Counted from the first letter of the stretch, positions 22,846 to 35,712 are shown. The stretch is 64,000 nt of DNA from Emydura subglobosa (GCA_007922225.1 ML680098.1:1116001-1180000), one strand, 5' to 3'. The notes: a model not told the origin generated them from the letters alone. Translations and numbers: made by a program.

Positions 22846-23327
22846 TTAACCAAGAATAACTTAAAAAACTTCCTCACCATCAGAGGAATTGTGGTGGGTG
22901 ATTCAGTTATAAAAGTTGCCCCCTCAAATGCTGAAAACTCTCTTGAGGCATAGATGGAAAGGCAGTCATGCCTTACAATATGTCTTTGGTGTTAGTGATA
23001 AAAGTGAGTTTGCTGGAAGCTGGAAACCAAGACGATAGCATGCAACGTGGCACGAAGGGAAATGCTAAGCCACAGCCTATCATTCTACCTATCCTAGTTT
23101 TAAAGACCAGTTAGTGACTGTTCTTTAACACCATTCTCTTCACTCACTGAGGCAGCAGATTAGAGAGAGGCAGAAATATACCTTATTGTGTCCTAAAGGA
23201 ATTTCTTTCAATTTTGTTCTAGTACAAAAAGGAGTCACTTTCATCCTTTTGTTTCTTGTCCAAAAAGTGTTTGCTGCTAGATTAGGTAAAAGAGGACAAA
23301 GCAGATGATGTGTTATCCTCTTCTTGA

Positions 23328-23346
23328 ATCTATCTATCTATCTATT
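23328..23346. repeat. (ATCT)n microsatellite
   Basis: Nearly five ATCT units, read directly. Confidence 0.85.
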
Positions 23347-23354
23347 TAATATAC

Positions 23355-23522
23355 TGTGATTAAGAACCTATGTTCTATTCCCACCACTACCATGAACCTC
23401 CTATGTGACTTTAGGCACGTTTCTTAATCTGTGCCTCAGATTAGGGATAATGCTTTCCTTTCTTCCAGCCTTCTTCTGCCTTGTCTATTAAGATTATAAA
23501 CTCTTCAGGACAGTGGTTGTGT
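23355..23522 (+). repeat. MIR-like SINE with 3' tail
   Basis: TTCTATTCCCACCACTACCATG, then TATGTGACTTTAGGCACG and a TCTGTGCCTCAG block, then the tail AGATTATAAACTCTTCAGGA. The order is that of the MIR core followed by the reptile tail also seen at 13845. Confidence 0.7.
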
Positions 23523-23806
23523 CTACACACTGTAGCTGGAAGCATGCTCCCCAGCTTGGGCAGACAGACGCACGCTTGCTCTGCTCAAACTAGTGCATCA
23601 GAAGTAGCGGCTTGGACTAGCGGAGGCAACAACTCGGGCTAGCCACCTGAGTACAAACCAATTCAGATGGCTAGTCCAAGCCACTACCCAAGCTACTCCT
23701 GGCTCCACAGCTAATTTTAGCACAGTATTTCAAGCAGAACTAGCATCTGTCTGCCTATCCACACTAGGAAGCCCGCTTCTAGCTGCAGTGTTAAACATAC
23801 CTTACG
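23519..23806 (+). mobile_element. hAT-like MITE (GTCTACACACTGTAGCTGG type)
   Basis: The left end is GTGTCTACACACTGTAGCTGG. The right end, inverted, reads TGTTTAACACTGCAGCTAG. Inside, GCTTGGGCAGACAGA near the left is matched by TCTGTCTGCCTATCC near the right. It sits directly against the MIR tail at 23522, so it may have inserted into that SINE. Confidence 0.55.
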
Positions 23807-24043
23807 TGTACACCACAGCACATGTAGCACCTGGCATAATGAGTCCCCAGTCACTGTTGGACCATCTGGTTACTACTGAAATGCAAATAAATATAGTTCA
23901 TCTTTGGCATTACTGAAAATAACTAATATAACACGTATTTGAAACCCACTTTTACTTCTCTTTATATGTAACCCTCTTTTTACCTATATCTTTACATTCT
24001 GCCAGAACTCAAATATGGGACAAAGTCCCCAAAACTAAACATA
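23807..24043. other. Spacer, nothing recognised
   Basis: An AT-rich stretch. GTGTACACCACAGCACATGTAGCACCTGGC may be a short SINE-tail remnant. Confidence 0.3.
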
Positions 24044-25812
24044 AAAACATAAGAACAGCCATATTGGGTCAGACCAATGGTCCATCTAGCCTAGTATCCT
24101 GTCTTCTGACAGTGGCCAATGCCAGGTGCTTCAGAGGGAATGAACAGAACTGGTAATCATCAAGTGACCCATCCCATCACCCATTCCCAGCTTCTGGCAA
24201 ACAGAGGGTAGGGACACTTCAGAGCATGGTTTTGCATCCCTGCCCATCGTGGCTAATAGCCATTAATGGATCTATCCTCCATGAACTTACATAGCTCTTT
24301 TTTAAATCCTGTTATAGTCTTGGCCTTCACAACATACTCTGGCAAAGAGTTCCACAGGTTGACAGTGCATCGTGTGAAGAAATACTGCCTTCTGTTTGTT
24401 TTAAACCTGCTGCTTATTAATTTTATTTGGTGACTCCTAGTTCTTGTGTTATGAAAAAGAGTAAATAACATTTCCTTATTTACTTCCTCCATACCAGTCA
24501 TGATTTTATAGATCTCGGTCATATCCCTCCTTAATTGTCTCTTTTCCTAGCCGAAAAGTTCCAGTGTTAATAACCTCTCCTCATATGAAAGCTGTTCCAT
24601 ACCCCTTATCATTTTTGTTACCCTTTTCTGTACCTTTTCCAATTCCAACTTATCTTTTTTGAGATGTGGTTACCAGATCTGCACTCACAATTCAAGATGT
24701 GAGTGTACCATGGATTTATAAAGAGGCAATATGATATTTTCTGTCTTATCTATCCATTTCCTAATGATTCCCAACATTCTGTTAGGTTGTTGTTTTTGTT
24801 TTTGTTTTTTGGACTGTCGCTACACATTCAGTGGATGTTTTCAGAGAACTATCCACAATGACTCCAAGATCTCTTTCTTGAGTGGTAACAGCTAAATTAG
24901 ACCCTGTCATTTTATATGTGTAGTTGGGATTATGTTTTCCGATGCGCATTACTTTGCATTTATCAACATTGAATTTCATCTGCCATTTTGTTGTCCAGTC
25001 ACCCAGTTTTGTGAGATCCCTTTGCAACTCTTCATAGTCTGCTTTGGACTTCACTATCTAAAGTTGTTTTGTATCATTTGCAAATTTTGCCACCTCCCTG
25101 TTTACCTTTTTTTCCAGATCATTCATGAATATGTTGAACAGTACTGGTCCCAGTACAGACCCCTGGGGGACACCACTATTTACCTCTCTTCATTCTGCAA
25201 ACTGACTATTTATTCTTACCCTTTGTTTCCTATCTTTTAACCAGTCCCTGATCCAGGAGAGGACCTTCCCTCTTATCCCATGACTGCTTACTTTGATTAA
25301 GAGCCTTTGGTGAGGGACCTTGTCAAAGGCTTTCTGAAAATCTAAATACACTATATCCAATAGATCACTCTTGTCCACATGCTTGCTGATCACCTCAAAC
25401 GATTCTAGTAGATTTACGATGCATGATTTCCCTTTACAAAAACCATGCTGACTGTTCCAACAAATTGTGTTCATCTATGTATCTGATAATTCTGTTCTTC
25501 ACTATACTTCCAACCAATTTGCCCGGTACTGAAGTTAGGCTTATTGGCCTGTAATTGCCAGGATTGCCTCTGGAGCCTTTTTAAAAAATTGGTGTCACAT
25601 TAGCTATCCTCCAGTCATCTGGAACAGAAGCAGATTTAAAGGATGGGTTGCATACCACAGTTAGTAGTTCTGCAATTTCACATTTGACTTCCTTCAGAAC
25701 CCTTGGGTGAATACCATCTGATCCTTCTGACTTATTACTGTTTAATTTATTAGTTTGTTCCAAAACCTCCTGTAGTGACACTCAACGTGGGACAGTTCCT
25801 CAGATTTTCTTA
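24044..25812 (-). mobile_element. CR1 LINE, longest copy in window (copy 2)
   Basis: Inverted relative to copies 1, 3 and 4. The 3' tail (CATAAGAACAGCCATATTGG, inverse of the CR1 end) is at 24048. The 3' UTR carries CAGTGGCCAATGCCAGGTGC, and ORF2 pieces follow leftward-to-rightward on the minus strand up to about 25781. It retains about 1.77 kb and includes the fingers of reverse transcriptase missing from the other copies. The upstream end (GGGACAGTTCCTCAG inverse region, 25790-25812) also matches CR1 from memory. An embedded TTTTTG run at 24786-24808 expands one site. Confidence 0.95.
25190..25781 (-). pseudogene. CR1 ORF2, N-terminal reverse-transcriptase segment
   Basis: Two frames on the minus strand. 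25581-25781 encodes LNSNKSEGSDGIHPRVLKE and DDWRIANVTPIF, the start of the non-LTR reverse-transcriptase fingers. 25190-25474 encodes QHGFCKGKSC, then LDIVYLDFQKAFDKVPHQ, which carries the first catalytic aspartate region (YLDFQKAFD), and LSWIRDWLKDRKQRV. They are separated by a frame break near 25475-25580. The GVPQG, FADD and thumb regions continue at lower coordinates (25054 down to 24782), with a TAG at 25058-25060 shared with copies 1 and 3. Dead element. Confidence 0.92.
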
Positions 25813-26524
25813 TGTTCATAAAACTCCTAAGAAACATCAGAGGGCAGAAAGCTTGAAATTATACAGAATCAATTTCTGTGATAAATGTCTTCAACCTCAA
25901 TTTAATAAGTCAGCATTTCTGCTGTCAGTGTTGATAGTAATGAGAGGAAGAGACAGCAGCAGTTATCTATGGGAAGGAGGTAAATCTGGATATAAAATAA
26001 AGGAATTTCCCTAACAGTTGAGCTGGCTAGTACATTACAATAGTAAATAAACTTACTACAAACTTTGAAGATGTAGGGAGCCTCCTTGTGGTGAGAGGTA
26101 TTGGAGTGCATAATCTCCAAATTTATGGCAAAATTCTGCCCTCCTGTGTGCACTGCAGATTGCAGCTTGGATTTCTCTTGTCCATCCTACACTCATGATC
26201 CGTACATAGTTTCCTTTGACATTAAGGAGTTTAGCACAGAGTATCTGCAATACACAGAAATGCAATGAGAATTTACCTTTACCTAAAAATTCATCTCTCC
26301 TTCCTTCCCAATCATAGTCAGCCAATTCTGGAATGTTATAAATGACAGACAACAAACAACATCGAACACAACTGTTCTATATTTAAGTTTTCAGTCCAGC
26401 TCAAAAGCCTGCAAATGTACCTGAGAAGGGCTCTTGGGCAGATTTCTACAGGTCACTTTCTGATGATAGAAATCCCCTTACTCCTTCTGCATTGGATCTT
26501 AGGATTCCTGACAAAGGCCTAGGT
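25813..26524. other. Unassigned DNA, no gene seen
   Basis: Frames at 25902-26153 and 26056-26355 (minus) have no recognisable domain. No repeat family is recognised. Confidence 0.35.
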
Positions 26525-26755
26525 TGTACAGAAGCTGTATGGCCTTGATAGAGCACAGGACTGGAACTCAGGAGACCTGGGTTCCACTCCAAGCTCTTCC
26601 ATTGGCCTGCTGGGTGTCCTTTGGGCAGGCAAGCCACTTCACCTCTCTGTATCTCAGTATCCCCATCTATAAAATGGGGTAACGATACTGACCTCCTTTG
26701 TAAAGTGCTTTGAGATCTACTGATGGAAATCGTATACATAAGAGTTAGTATAACA
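26525..26755 (+). repeat. Near-complete MIR SINE
   Basis: The best preserved SINE in the window. It has a tRNA-like 5' part with a perfect B-box consensus GGTTCCACTCC (26580-26590), then the core with TTTGGGCAGGCAAGCCACTT and CTCTGTATCTCAGTATCCCC, then AAAATGGGGTAACGATACTG and the LINE-derived 3' end CTTTGAGATCTACTGATGG. MIRs are pol III-transcribed retroposons. The good B box does not by itself show current activity. Confidence 0.85.
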
Positions 26756-28164
26756 TTAAACATATATCTCTATAGTAGGGCCTCTGTGAAATGAGTTTTG
26801 TGGCTCTCAGCATATTCCCAATGGCCACAAAAACTAAAGTCTCAGAAGACTTCCTTGGCAGATGCAGCAGAATGTCTCCAGCTGAGTTTTAGTTTGTATT
26901 GGTATGGCACTGAGGGGGAAACTTATGCTGCTATTGCCTGGGCTATATCTGCACCTGTTATAAATAAATGCTTCTAACTTTGCAATCCTGTTAGTCAAAC
27001 AGTTTTAATAAGCACTAGGCCCCTGATGTTTTCCAAACTTTTAAAGAAATGATTGCTTCGGAGGATGAGACACACATTTCCTACAGATCTAAATGTATAT
27101 AAGGGTGACAATTTTTGAAAAGCACAGCTCTAGCTAAAACTGTTACATAGACACTGCTAGAAAAAGATTTAGAAGTTTCAGTTTAAATAAGAAACAGCTA
27201 GGGGCCCTGCTTGCAGATTGATAGTTTTCCTCTAAACAAGACAAAGCAAAGTGTCTGCTCCAAAAACAGGAGCAAGAGGGGATAGGGAACAAGAGCTGAA
27301 GGATCAAGTAAAGGAAAACCTGTGTCCCTCGGCCATCTTGTCTGGAGAAACAAAAAACTTTTGAAAAACCCACCAGACGGTGAAATTCCTTTTCCCTTCG
27401 ATATCTTTATTGCTTTTTAAAACCAGGATAGTTCAATACCCAAGCATATGACCCCTCAGCCCTGTCAGGAGATGGCACAGGGTTGACAACTCTCTTCATC
27501 CCTATGCACAGAGCATGGAACAAAGAAAAAAAGTACTTGGATAAAAAGTTAATGGTAAAACATTTGTGATTGAGGTAAATATATCAGGTTATTGGGTTAA
27601 GGAGTTTGCAGCTTTAGAATTGGTTAATTGCAGACTGCAGTTGGTTGTTTTAGGTCTCAGTAGTGTTAACTAAACTACTATACTATATTGAGATTATAAA
27701 AATCAAAATATAAGCATGAAGACGACACACAAATGGGATTTATTCATTTTACAGTTATGCATGGATATTCCAACAGAGGGAGTTCTTGAACTATCTAGCA
27801 TAGTTCTATACACATGATTATTAGTAGAGGATTAAAACACCACCAGTGGTGTCCCTGCTATTGCAGTAATAGCAAGAATGAAAAAAGTTTGTGAACTGAT
27901 GTCACTACATGGTATTTAATGGAGTAAAACATAGGGTAATATCAGCCATCCACTCATTTCAAGGGGCCGGCAGAATTCAGTTGGTCATTCGTCAGTATAA
28001 TAATTATGTCTAGGGGCACAACTTTTAAATATGTGAGAGAATAATCACTTTTATATCCATTTTAGACAATTGTGCCATATAGCTAAAGGGCTTTTCTGGC
28101 CACCACATACCTAAGAGTCATTTGTGTTCTTTCTGGCTGCTATCATTTGATCGTGTCCAACAGC
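26756..28164. other. Unassigned DNA, no gene seen
   Basis: No repeat or exon is recognised. GACAATTTTTGAAAAGCACAGCTCTAGC at 27106-27133 may be one end of the AAATTTT-rich DNA element. Confidence 0.35.
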
Positions 28165-28255
28165 TACAATTCAGTTAACCTACCTCACAGGCAGCTGTAA
28201 GGCTTAGTTCATCAATGTTTGCAAAGCACATTGTGATCCTAATATGGGAGGTGTT
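28165..28255 (+). repeat. MIR 3' fragment
   Basis: ACCTACCTCACAGGCAGCTG, then TAAGGCTTAGTTCATCAATG, then TTTGCAAAGCACATTGTGATCC, in the order of the MIR 3' third. Confidence 0.6.
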
Positions 28256-28601
28256 CTCTGTACCTAAAGACATATTACTCTATGATTCTCCAGTGATGAC
28301 ACAGGCAAAAACTCACATTGACTTCATTGGGAATTGTCCTTATACAGAGATTCTGGGACCATGCTCTAAATGATTTATTGTGTTTCTGTATTAACATCAC
28401 TGTAGAAATGGACAGAACAATTTTGATCAAGAGTCAACTCTAAACTGAAACCAAGCTCGAACCAAATCTTTGAGCTTATTCAGCTTATTCCCCTTCAACA
28501 ACAGCAGCTATTCCCTTCCTGGTCTGTATCAGGACTGCAAACTGAAGTTACAAAACGTACTATGAGCTTCAATGGAAACAAGTACACAAGATTCCATGCG
28601 C

Positions 28602-28634
<33 letters not shown>

Positions 28635-29364
28635 CTTTCCAGCCCAGTTTTTGCAAGCCTAGCTACTTTGGGTGAGCGTTCAAACTCTTAGGTGCTGTTT
28701 AATGGAAGGGCTGCCAGCAATATTGTTCCCACAGGTAGATATGGAAAGAAACCCCGGCACAAATCCAAGTCTATCAAAAGAATGTGAGTGTACCAGGCTC
28801 TCTTTGAATATTTAGCACACTGCTATCTTAGCTAGTAGGATTTATAGTTGGGCTGCATGGGATTTCCAAGGTTTAAAAGGGTTCTCTCTATATTTCCAGC
28901 CCTTTGAAGAAGAATGACTAATGATTGAACTCAGATGATGACTAAAGCTTAGCTTTGGAGTTCCAAACTACAGATTTTCCCTCAAATTCCAATACAATAA
29001 AAATCAAGAATTGGACAGAATTCTTACAATATTTTAGTGGCCCTTCCTGCCGGGTTGTGGTTCTCATCCATTCCTCACTCTTTGCACTCTGTTGCTCAGC
29101 ATTTTGTTCAGTCTAGATTTAAACAACACAGCTGATGGACTACCACCACTTTATAACACAAAGTCTGATTTTCCTCGTACCGTGTGATGACAACTAGGGT
29201 CTGATCCAGAAGTCAGTGTATTCAGTGGAAACACTTGCATGCACTTCAACTCTTTGGCTCGTCCCTTCACACCTGTGCAGGTAGAATGTAAAATGTATTT
29301 TGATGTGATAGCTTTTATACATTCATTGTGTACTCGTATAAGTCACACAGACCTAAGGCAGTAG
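28256..29364. other. Unassigned DNA around the CGCA tract
   Basis: Apart from the tract at 28598-28635, nothing is recognised. Confidence 0.35.
28598..28635. repeat. (CG)/(CGCA)/(CA) alternating purine-pyrimidine tract
   Basis: 38 bp of strictly alternating purine and pyrimidine grading from GCGC to GCAC to ACAC units. Such tracts can adopt the Z form and vary in length. Confidence 0.9.
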
Positions 29365-29597
29365 AGACTCAGGCCCAATGGTTGGATATTAGGAAAATTT
29401 TTCTAACCATCCAGATAGTTAAGTTCTGAAATAGGCTTCCAACAAAGGATGTAGAATCCCTGTTAAAAACAATAAGAACAGGTTGGCCAAACACTTGTCA
29501 GAGATGGTCTAGATATACTTGGTCCTGGCTCAGCACAAGAGGATGGACTAAATGACCTCTAAAGGTCCTTTCCAGCTCTATGTTTTTCTGATTCCAT
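29365..29597 (+). mobile_element. CR1 3' tail, older subfamily
   Basis: TTGGATATTAGGAAAATTTTTC, then AGATGGTCTAGATATACTTGG and GAGGATGGACTAAATGACCTC, then GGTCCTTTCCAGCTCTATG and a GATTC-type end. This is the 3' UTR of a CR1 subfamily different from copies 1-4 (its tail is TTTCTGATTC rather than ATTCTTATGTTC). Confidence 0.85.
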
Positions 29598-32459
29598 GTG
29601 TGCATCGTCTAGAAGAATGCAGTGCTGAGAAACTTCTGGTATTGAGTATCCATGTTCCTTTGTTCAGTTTCTTCTCTTTACTCCTAACTCATACCTCTTT
29701 GAATTGCTCAGAACCCTTCGCTCTTTGGTGTTGGTCACTCAGATCCTTTTGGGACTGTTATCTTATTTGCCAGCATATAGACAAGTGAAAATTAAAAGTA
29801 AAAAGACACGGATGGACTGAACCTAATTCACAATTCACTGAAAAAAGCCAGTTTCTTTGCAGAATAGTATTTGGCCTATGATGTTATCTGTCTTTTTTGC
29901 TTTTATCTGTTTGTTTACTTTTTAAATACCTCCCGGTACTAGTCTGCTTGCACAGTTATTTGTTGCTCTGCTTTTATATAGAAGCATTCCTTTTTAAACC
30001 AATATGATACAGGCAAGGGAAAGTTTGAACTTCCAGAGGCAACTTGTACGTTTTGATTCCATTGAGGAGTTTCAGATGGATGTGCTTTCCAAGAGTTCAT
30101 GATATTTAGCTCTAGAGCTTCCTCTGGGGCTCACACCATTGCACGTTTCCTGTTCTGCACACAACACAGTGAGCTTTTTCAAAGAAACAAGTTGTATGGA
30201 GTTAGGAATTCATGCTGGCACCTGAGCTGAGTAGATGACAAGAAAACACAGTCTGATTCACTACTCCTATAGAGTTACTCAGTGTAAAACTGGAGCCTGA
30301 TTAATCAAATGTACTGATCTCTAATGAGACTAAGAACTGGCTTTGAGTTTGGGGACATTTGAAATGATTCCAGATGATAATGTTTTTAGCAATATCAGTA
30401 GCCAGATATCATAAAAAGCTATTTTAAAAAGAAACATCACGGTGAGAAGGAAATTACTTAAATTTCCTTAGCTGTATGCTTTCATTTGTTTAGGAAGCTC
30501 ATGTATGTCAATTTTCTGAAGGTTCTTGGTACTATAATTTAGAGCTTAAACATGCCCATGATTTTACATCAGTCTGATCTCTCAGTTGTTTTGCTAACAA
30601 CATATAACCAGTATTTTCCACAAATTGATTTCTTCAAAACAGTTTACTTAATAAACTGTTCTTTAATGTGACCTTTTTTAGAGGGAGTACAATGTAGTTC
30701 ACAAGTCTGGAAAGGCAAGGCCATTTGTGTGAAATGTGCTATTAGTCCGTGGATCCCTGAAGAAGGGGTAAAAAAAATAGCAATGAGAAACAGAAGTATT
30801 TAATATCTATTCCTATCAGAATGTGGGTTTAAAAAAAAAAAAAAAAAAAAAAGGCCATATGGCCAGCTGAGATATCTGGCAGCAGTGCAGTGAACCACTG
30901 TAGATCTGAGGTCCAGTTTCTCATATAAATCCATTGAAGTCAGTGGAGCTAGGTGGAATTACACCAGTTTATGATCTGGTCCAGATTTCACATCTGTTGG
31001 GATAACAGGGGCTGGAATCACTATTGAAGGGGAAACATTTGGGCTCTGGGAGCACCTTAGCACTGCTCCCTCTGAGCCCGTTTGGGAGCATCCGAGAGTT
31101 GAGAAAGAACAACCTGAAATTTGTGGAATAAGCCAAACCTCACACATATTTCAATGCTCCATGATGGGACGCTGGTTCACCATGCAGCCCCAGGATCGGC
31201 TTAGCCAAAATTCCCAGTAAAGTCAGTGGAACAGGAGTGCACCAGACAGGCAGGATCATGCCCAAAGTGAAAAACCTTATTAACGGAAGCTAAATTGTAG
31301 GCCCTTTGGCAAATACCTGCAGTACCGACAAAAGACACCAGGCGGAGATAAAGACCCCCTTCATTGATAGGCAGCTGAAGACCTGGTTATTTGGCAAGCA
31401 GTGAATTCCAGCTTCTCAGTGAATTAGGTCAAAGGGTGTTCTCTCATAGGGGGTTCTTTACTGCATTACAAACTAGGAGCACAGTCTATTCTGCAAGGGA
31501 ATGAGAAACTGAAAGGCACACACAATTCATGGGCGTTCTACAGCCAGGAAGGCTGAGCTGAGGCAAAGCTGCATGGAACTCGCAAGGCATCGTTCTGAAA
31601 TACTCTGTGCTCCAAGCCCATCATGTGGGAGCTTAATTCAAAAAAAAAAAAAAAGAAAAACAAATAGGAATTCCAACAATTCTTTCTGACATGGGATTGG
31701 ACTGGCCATGGGATATGGAAGCCTTCATCTCTAGGCCACCAGTCCGAATCCAGATTTGGCATGGACCACACACTCCTCTTTCACACACCACCCAACAGCT
31801 GTCAGGATCTCAGCTCTGATCCTGCTATGGGCAGGCGGGCCCTGAATGAGACTTCGCGAAGGTGCAGAGTTCACCTGCATGGTGCTCGATATAGCATTTT
31901 ACATCAGTTTTCGCCCGACTGCAGTTCGGTGGCGTGAGAGAGACAAGCTAGTAGACTCAAACCAGTCCCCAGCAGACGTATGTCTGACTCTTAAAACAGT
32001 ACACACTACTGGCAAAAGTTAGCAGTCTCAGCAGAGAAGCTGCAGACCAGTGTGCCGGGGGGACTTAATTACCATCATACCCCAAAAGAGCATCCTTTCA
32101 TGTATTAGTGACGTGAGGAAGCTCGTACTGCTTTTGCTTATGCATTACATGTTCAGGGCACAGATCTTCATTCACCAAGGTTTGTGCAGTATTGCATGCT
32201 TACTTTCTGTCCTTGCTATGGAATAAGAAAATATACCATAACAGTGGAATTCTCTCTCTCTCTCTTTCTCCTATCAAAGGATTTTCACAAGGAGAGACAA
32301 CACAATTATAGAAGTTAGAGATGGGGAAAGACATTCTACCTACTCCTACTTCTTGCCAGTGCAAGATTGTTCCCTGTTGTACATTTTTATGTGCTACAGC
32401 CAATCAGATGATGCATCCAAGAAGGAGATTCTACCACTTTCATATTCCACAACCTAATG
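29598..32459. other. Unassigned DNA with poly(A) tracts
   Basis: Poly(A) of 22 at 30831-30852 and an A-rich run at 31640-31659. CCATTGAAGTCAGTGGAGC (30932) is a dispersed repeat word. (CT)n at 32251-32268. No exon is recognised. Confidence 0.35.
30831..30852. repeat. Poly(A) tract of 22
   Basis: Read directly. The sequence upstream (to about 30700) was not recognised as a retroposon or processed pseudogene. Confidence 0.9.
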
Positions 32460-33345
32460 CCAACCTTGCTGTCAGTGTAGCTTGATATTTAGTCTAAAAT
32501 CTTTCCCTTTCTTAATTACTTCCCATTACTCTTCATTATGCTGCCCTAAATAATGCCCTCTCTCATTGATGTTTACGCTCTTCAAATATTTGCAGACTGT
32601 TACCATGAACCCTCTGCACTTTAGTTATTTCTTAGTCAAGATATATATATTTATTTAGTTGTTTCAGGGCTTGAACCCGCTGGTATTCTATACGAGATTC
32701 TCCCAGTGACTTCAGGGGGAATTGTGCACACAGAACAGCTGCACTATTGGGCCCTTAATCTTTCCTCAGAAAACAAATCCCTCTAGTTTTCTACTCATTT
32801 TTCATGCTCTTCTCTGGACACCCCTCAGCTTTCTCTCTATTTTTCTGGCAATTAGGTGCCCAGAACTGAATATAATATTCCACTTGTGGCCATATTAGAG
32901 TCATGTTAAATCCGTGCTTCCTTAGAATAACACCTCTACACACACAGCCCAAAATTGTATTGGTCTTTTTTGAAACCATAATGGCTCAGCAAATTAAAAA
33001 CTAATCTTCTGTCCGATATTACCCACAGTGTCTTTTCGGATCTCTAAGCTTCTCCTTCCCATAGGATACTTGCATTTCAGATTGTTTTCCCCAGCTGCAT
33101 TAGTTGCAATTATCCATATCAAATATCGTTTTGTTATTCCCAGCTCATACGACGCTCATTGCAGCAGATCTCTTATTTTCTCAGCCTTCCTGGTATTTGC
33201 AACTTCCTCCACATTTAGTATGATCTGTGAACTTTATTCATATGCTTCTTACTCCTCCTCCTATAGTGGGTCAATAATGTTATTTATTTCCATTCTACAT
33301 TTGCCAAGTCAGAAGTTGATCTATATTCTAAGGATTTAAAAAAAA
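32460..33345 (-). mobile_element. Ancient L3/CR1-type LINE fragment, minus strand
   Basis: In the plus-strand reading, CTCTTCTCTGGACACCCCTC, then GTGCCCAGAACTGAATATAA and a TCCACTTGTGGCCATATTAG block follow the order typical of an inverted old CR1/L3 ORF2 C-terminal segment. A repeat word (CCCAGTGACTTCAGGGGG, 32701) lies within it. The plus-strand frame 33028-33339 is antisense noise. Confidence 0.65.
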
Positions 33346-35712
33346 CAGAAAAATGTTTGCTATGAGTTAGCTATCGCTGTTCCTTGCATGTTAAATCTAT
33401 TATTTAAATCCCGAGCTTAACTCCCCTATTATTGTATTCTGTTTTATTTTACAGCTGTTTGAAGCTTATCTCTGAACCTCTGCAATCAGAATAGTAGCAG
33501 CTTTAAAAGCATTTAGTTCCTATCTGTGTCACATTAGATTCTCACTTCTAATTAAACTATCAGAAATGGAAGAATCTGTTTTTAATCTTTTTAATCTGGC
33601 AAGTTGGGGAAAAGATACACAGAGAGCAGCACAAACCAGTCTTTTGATATGCGATACCAATGGGAGTTAGCTGTATAAGAGATCCATAAGGAATATTGTA
33701 TTAAAAAACACTAGCTTTTATATGGCCTAATCGTGCATGCAAACGAAGCAAGACTTCCACTGATTTAACTGGGTCAAAGGAGCAGCTCAAGGCTGCAGGA
33801 TCGGGTTCATAGTATTTAGAAATGCAATTCCAGATTGTTTCAAATAAAGTTTTATCTTGTGAAATCTGCTTATAGCTCCAGTCAGAAGAAGCCTAGTGAA
33901 ATAGTAGATCTTCCCTCGAGACAACCCTTTTACAGTCCTCATTTGGAAATAGGATATGCAGAGAAGGGAAAAATTAAGCATCATCAGGGAATGCATGTTA
34001 AAAAGTCTTAGTAGAACAAAATGAGAGAAGATAGCAGCCAATACCACAATGGAATTTATTTCTATTCATAGGAGTCTGACCTGGAATCACAAAAAGCAGA
34101 GGTTAAAAATGATCTTTTGTAACTTTCTTTGCAAATACAAAGCATTTGTCTATTTATAATTTTAAGTATTACTGAATGACAGAGTGGGACACTGATGGCA
34201 ACAAGTCATAGGAAAGCCATAGGAACTTGGGGGTGGGATTTTGAGCATTGGCCCAACCCTCCTCTCCCTGAAGTCAACATAGACTTTAATCCTTAGTGAG
34301 AGAGCCTTTAAGTTCTCAGTGAGGCCCCAATCCGCCAGACAGGTACGCTCGAGTCGAGAATAACTTTACACGCTGAGCGTTCCGTTCAATGGGACTATTC
34401 GTGCATGTGTTTGCTTTTAGAACTGGGGCTTCATAGTGTCTGCTAGAAAAATCTCAACAGTCCCTTCACACCAGAATAATTTTAGGGTCTTGCAGTCTAT
34501 GAGGGTATTATAGGTAATGAAATAAGAAAAAAACCTGCCCCTCAGTTCTAAGGTAGCTGCAGGAAGACTCCTAAACAGATGGGTAAGAGAGGGTTCTGCG
34601 CCCCTAGATCCCACAGATTTTAAGGGACTAGCGCTTGAAGAGATCATGGATTTCTATAAGGCTGTGTTATACAAGACAAAAGTTATTCTGCTTCTCCCAT
34701 GAGATGCACCCGATAAGCAAGGAGAACACTATCTTCTAGGCAGCTGGGACAAAAAACCAAAGCTTCCAGGAACAGGGAAAGCTGCCAAGAAAAGAGAAGA
34801 ATTAAGCAAAGAGGAAAGTGGAACCATTTTGTCAACAAAGTCCTTAGGGTAGGGAAAGGAAAACCTGTGTGTGCTTCCAATCTCAGTACACAAAGCAGTT
34901 CAGAGATAGGAGCGGGTCAGGGATTTCAGCAAAGGCACAGCATAAGGTTTTGAACAGGAAGTGAAGGGAAGAGATCGCATTACCATCCTTTAGAAACGCA
35001 TGGTTTTCATTTAGAGCTCAGCTAGACAGTAAAACCACGAGAAACAATCCTCTAATTTTCTTTACACTGTCAAGAAGGATTAAAACTGCAATATATAAAT
35101 AGGGATCAGCTAATGTGATTATTATTGTCCCATCCAAAAAAGCCTCTCGTGTATTCTATTGGCCCTCCTCCTTGCTGTTCTCTCACATAGGATCCTATCT
35201 CATTGTGAAAGTAACCTGTGGAGGAGTTTGAGTTCTTTACTCACTACGTAAAGTGCCATGCACCCCCAGAGGTAACATACAAACATTAAACAACAGAATC
35301 CCTCAGACAAATGTAAGGTTTTGGTTTTTTGATAAACATGGGGATAGAAACATCAGATTACTGAAGCTTGCATATGAAACTAAAACACTCAGTTTGAACA
35401 ACATAACTTAGAATTTTTTGTCCCTCTTTTCTAAATTCCAGAGGGGTAGAAAAAAAACACAAAATGCATCACAGACTCTCAAATAGCAGAGACTCTTCTG
35501 ACTTTAGAAAGAGTGGCGTTGGGTTGGAAGGAATTTCCCTCCAGATCAGATTGGCTGAAACCTGGGCTTTTTTTGCCTTCCTCCTCAGCAGGGGCACAGG
35601 TCTCTTGCTGATATAAACTAGAGTAAATGGTGGAGTCTCTGTAACTTGAAGTCTTGAAATCATGATTTGAGAACTTCAGTAACTCAGCCAGAGATTATAG
35701 GTTTATTACCGC
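33346..35712. other. Unassigned DNA, no gene seen
   Basis: Dispersed repeat words at about 33745-33800 and 34315-34440 (AATGGGACTATTCGTGC). Nothing else is recognised. Confidence 0.35.

Larger units (their letters stand above)
21607..23354. other. Unassigned DNA with three microsatellites
   Basis: Microsatellites: (AAAT)n at 22711-22736, (TTG)n at 22820-22845 and (ATCT)n at 23328-23346. A TAGAGCTGGCCAAAAT end of the AAATTTT-rich DNA element abuts the first. No exon is recognised. Confidence 0.4.

Noticed and set aside
30700..30852. Processed pseudogene ending in poly(A)
   Set aside because: Upstream sequence shows no recognisable coding or RNA gene sequence, and no flanking duplication was found.
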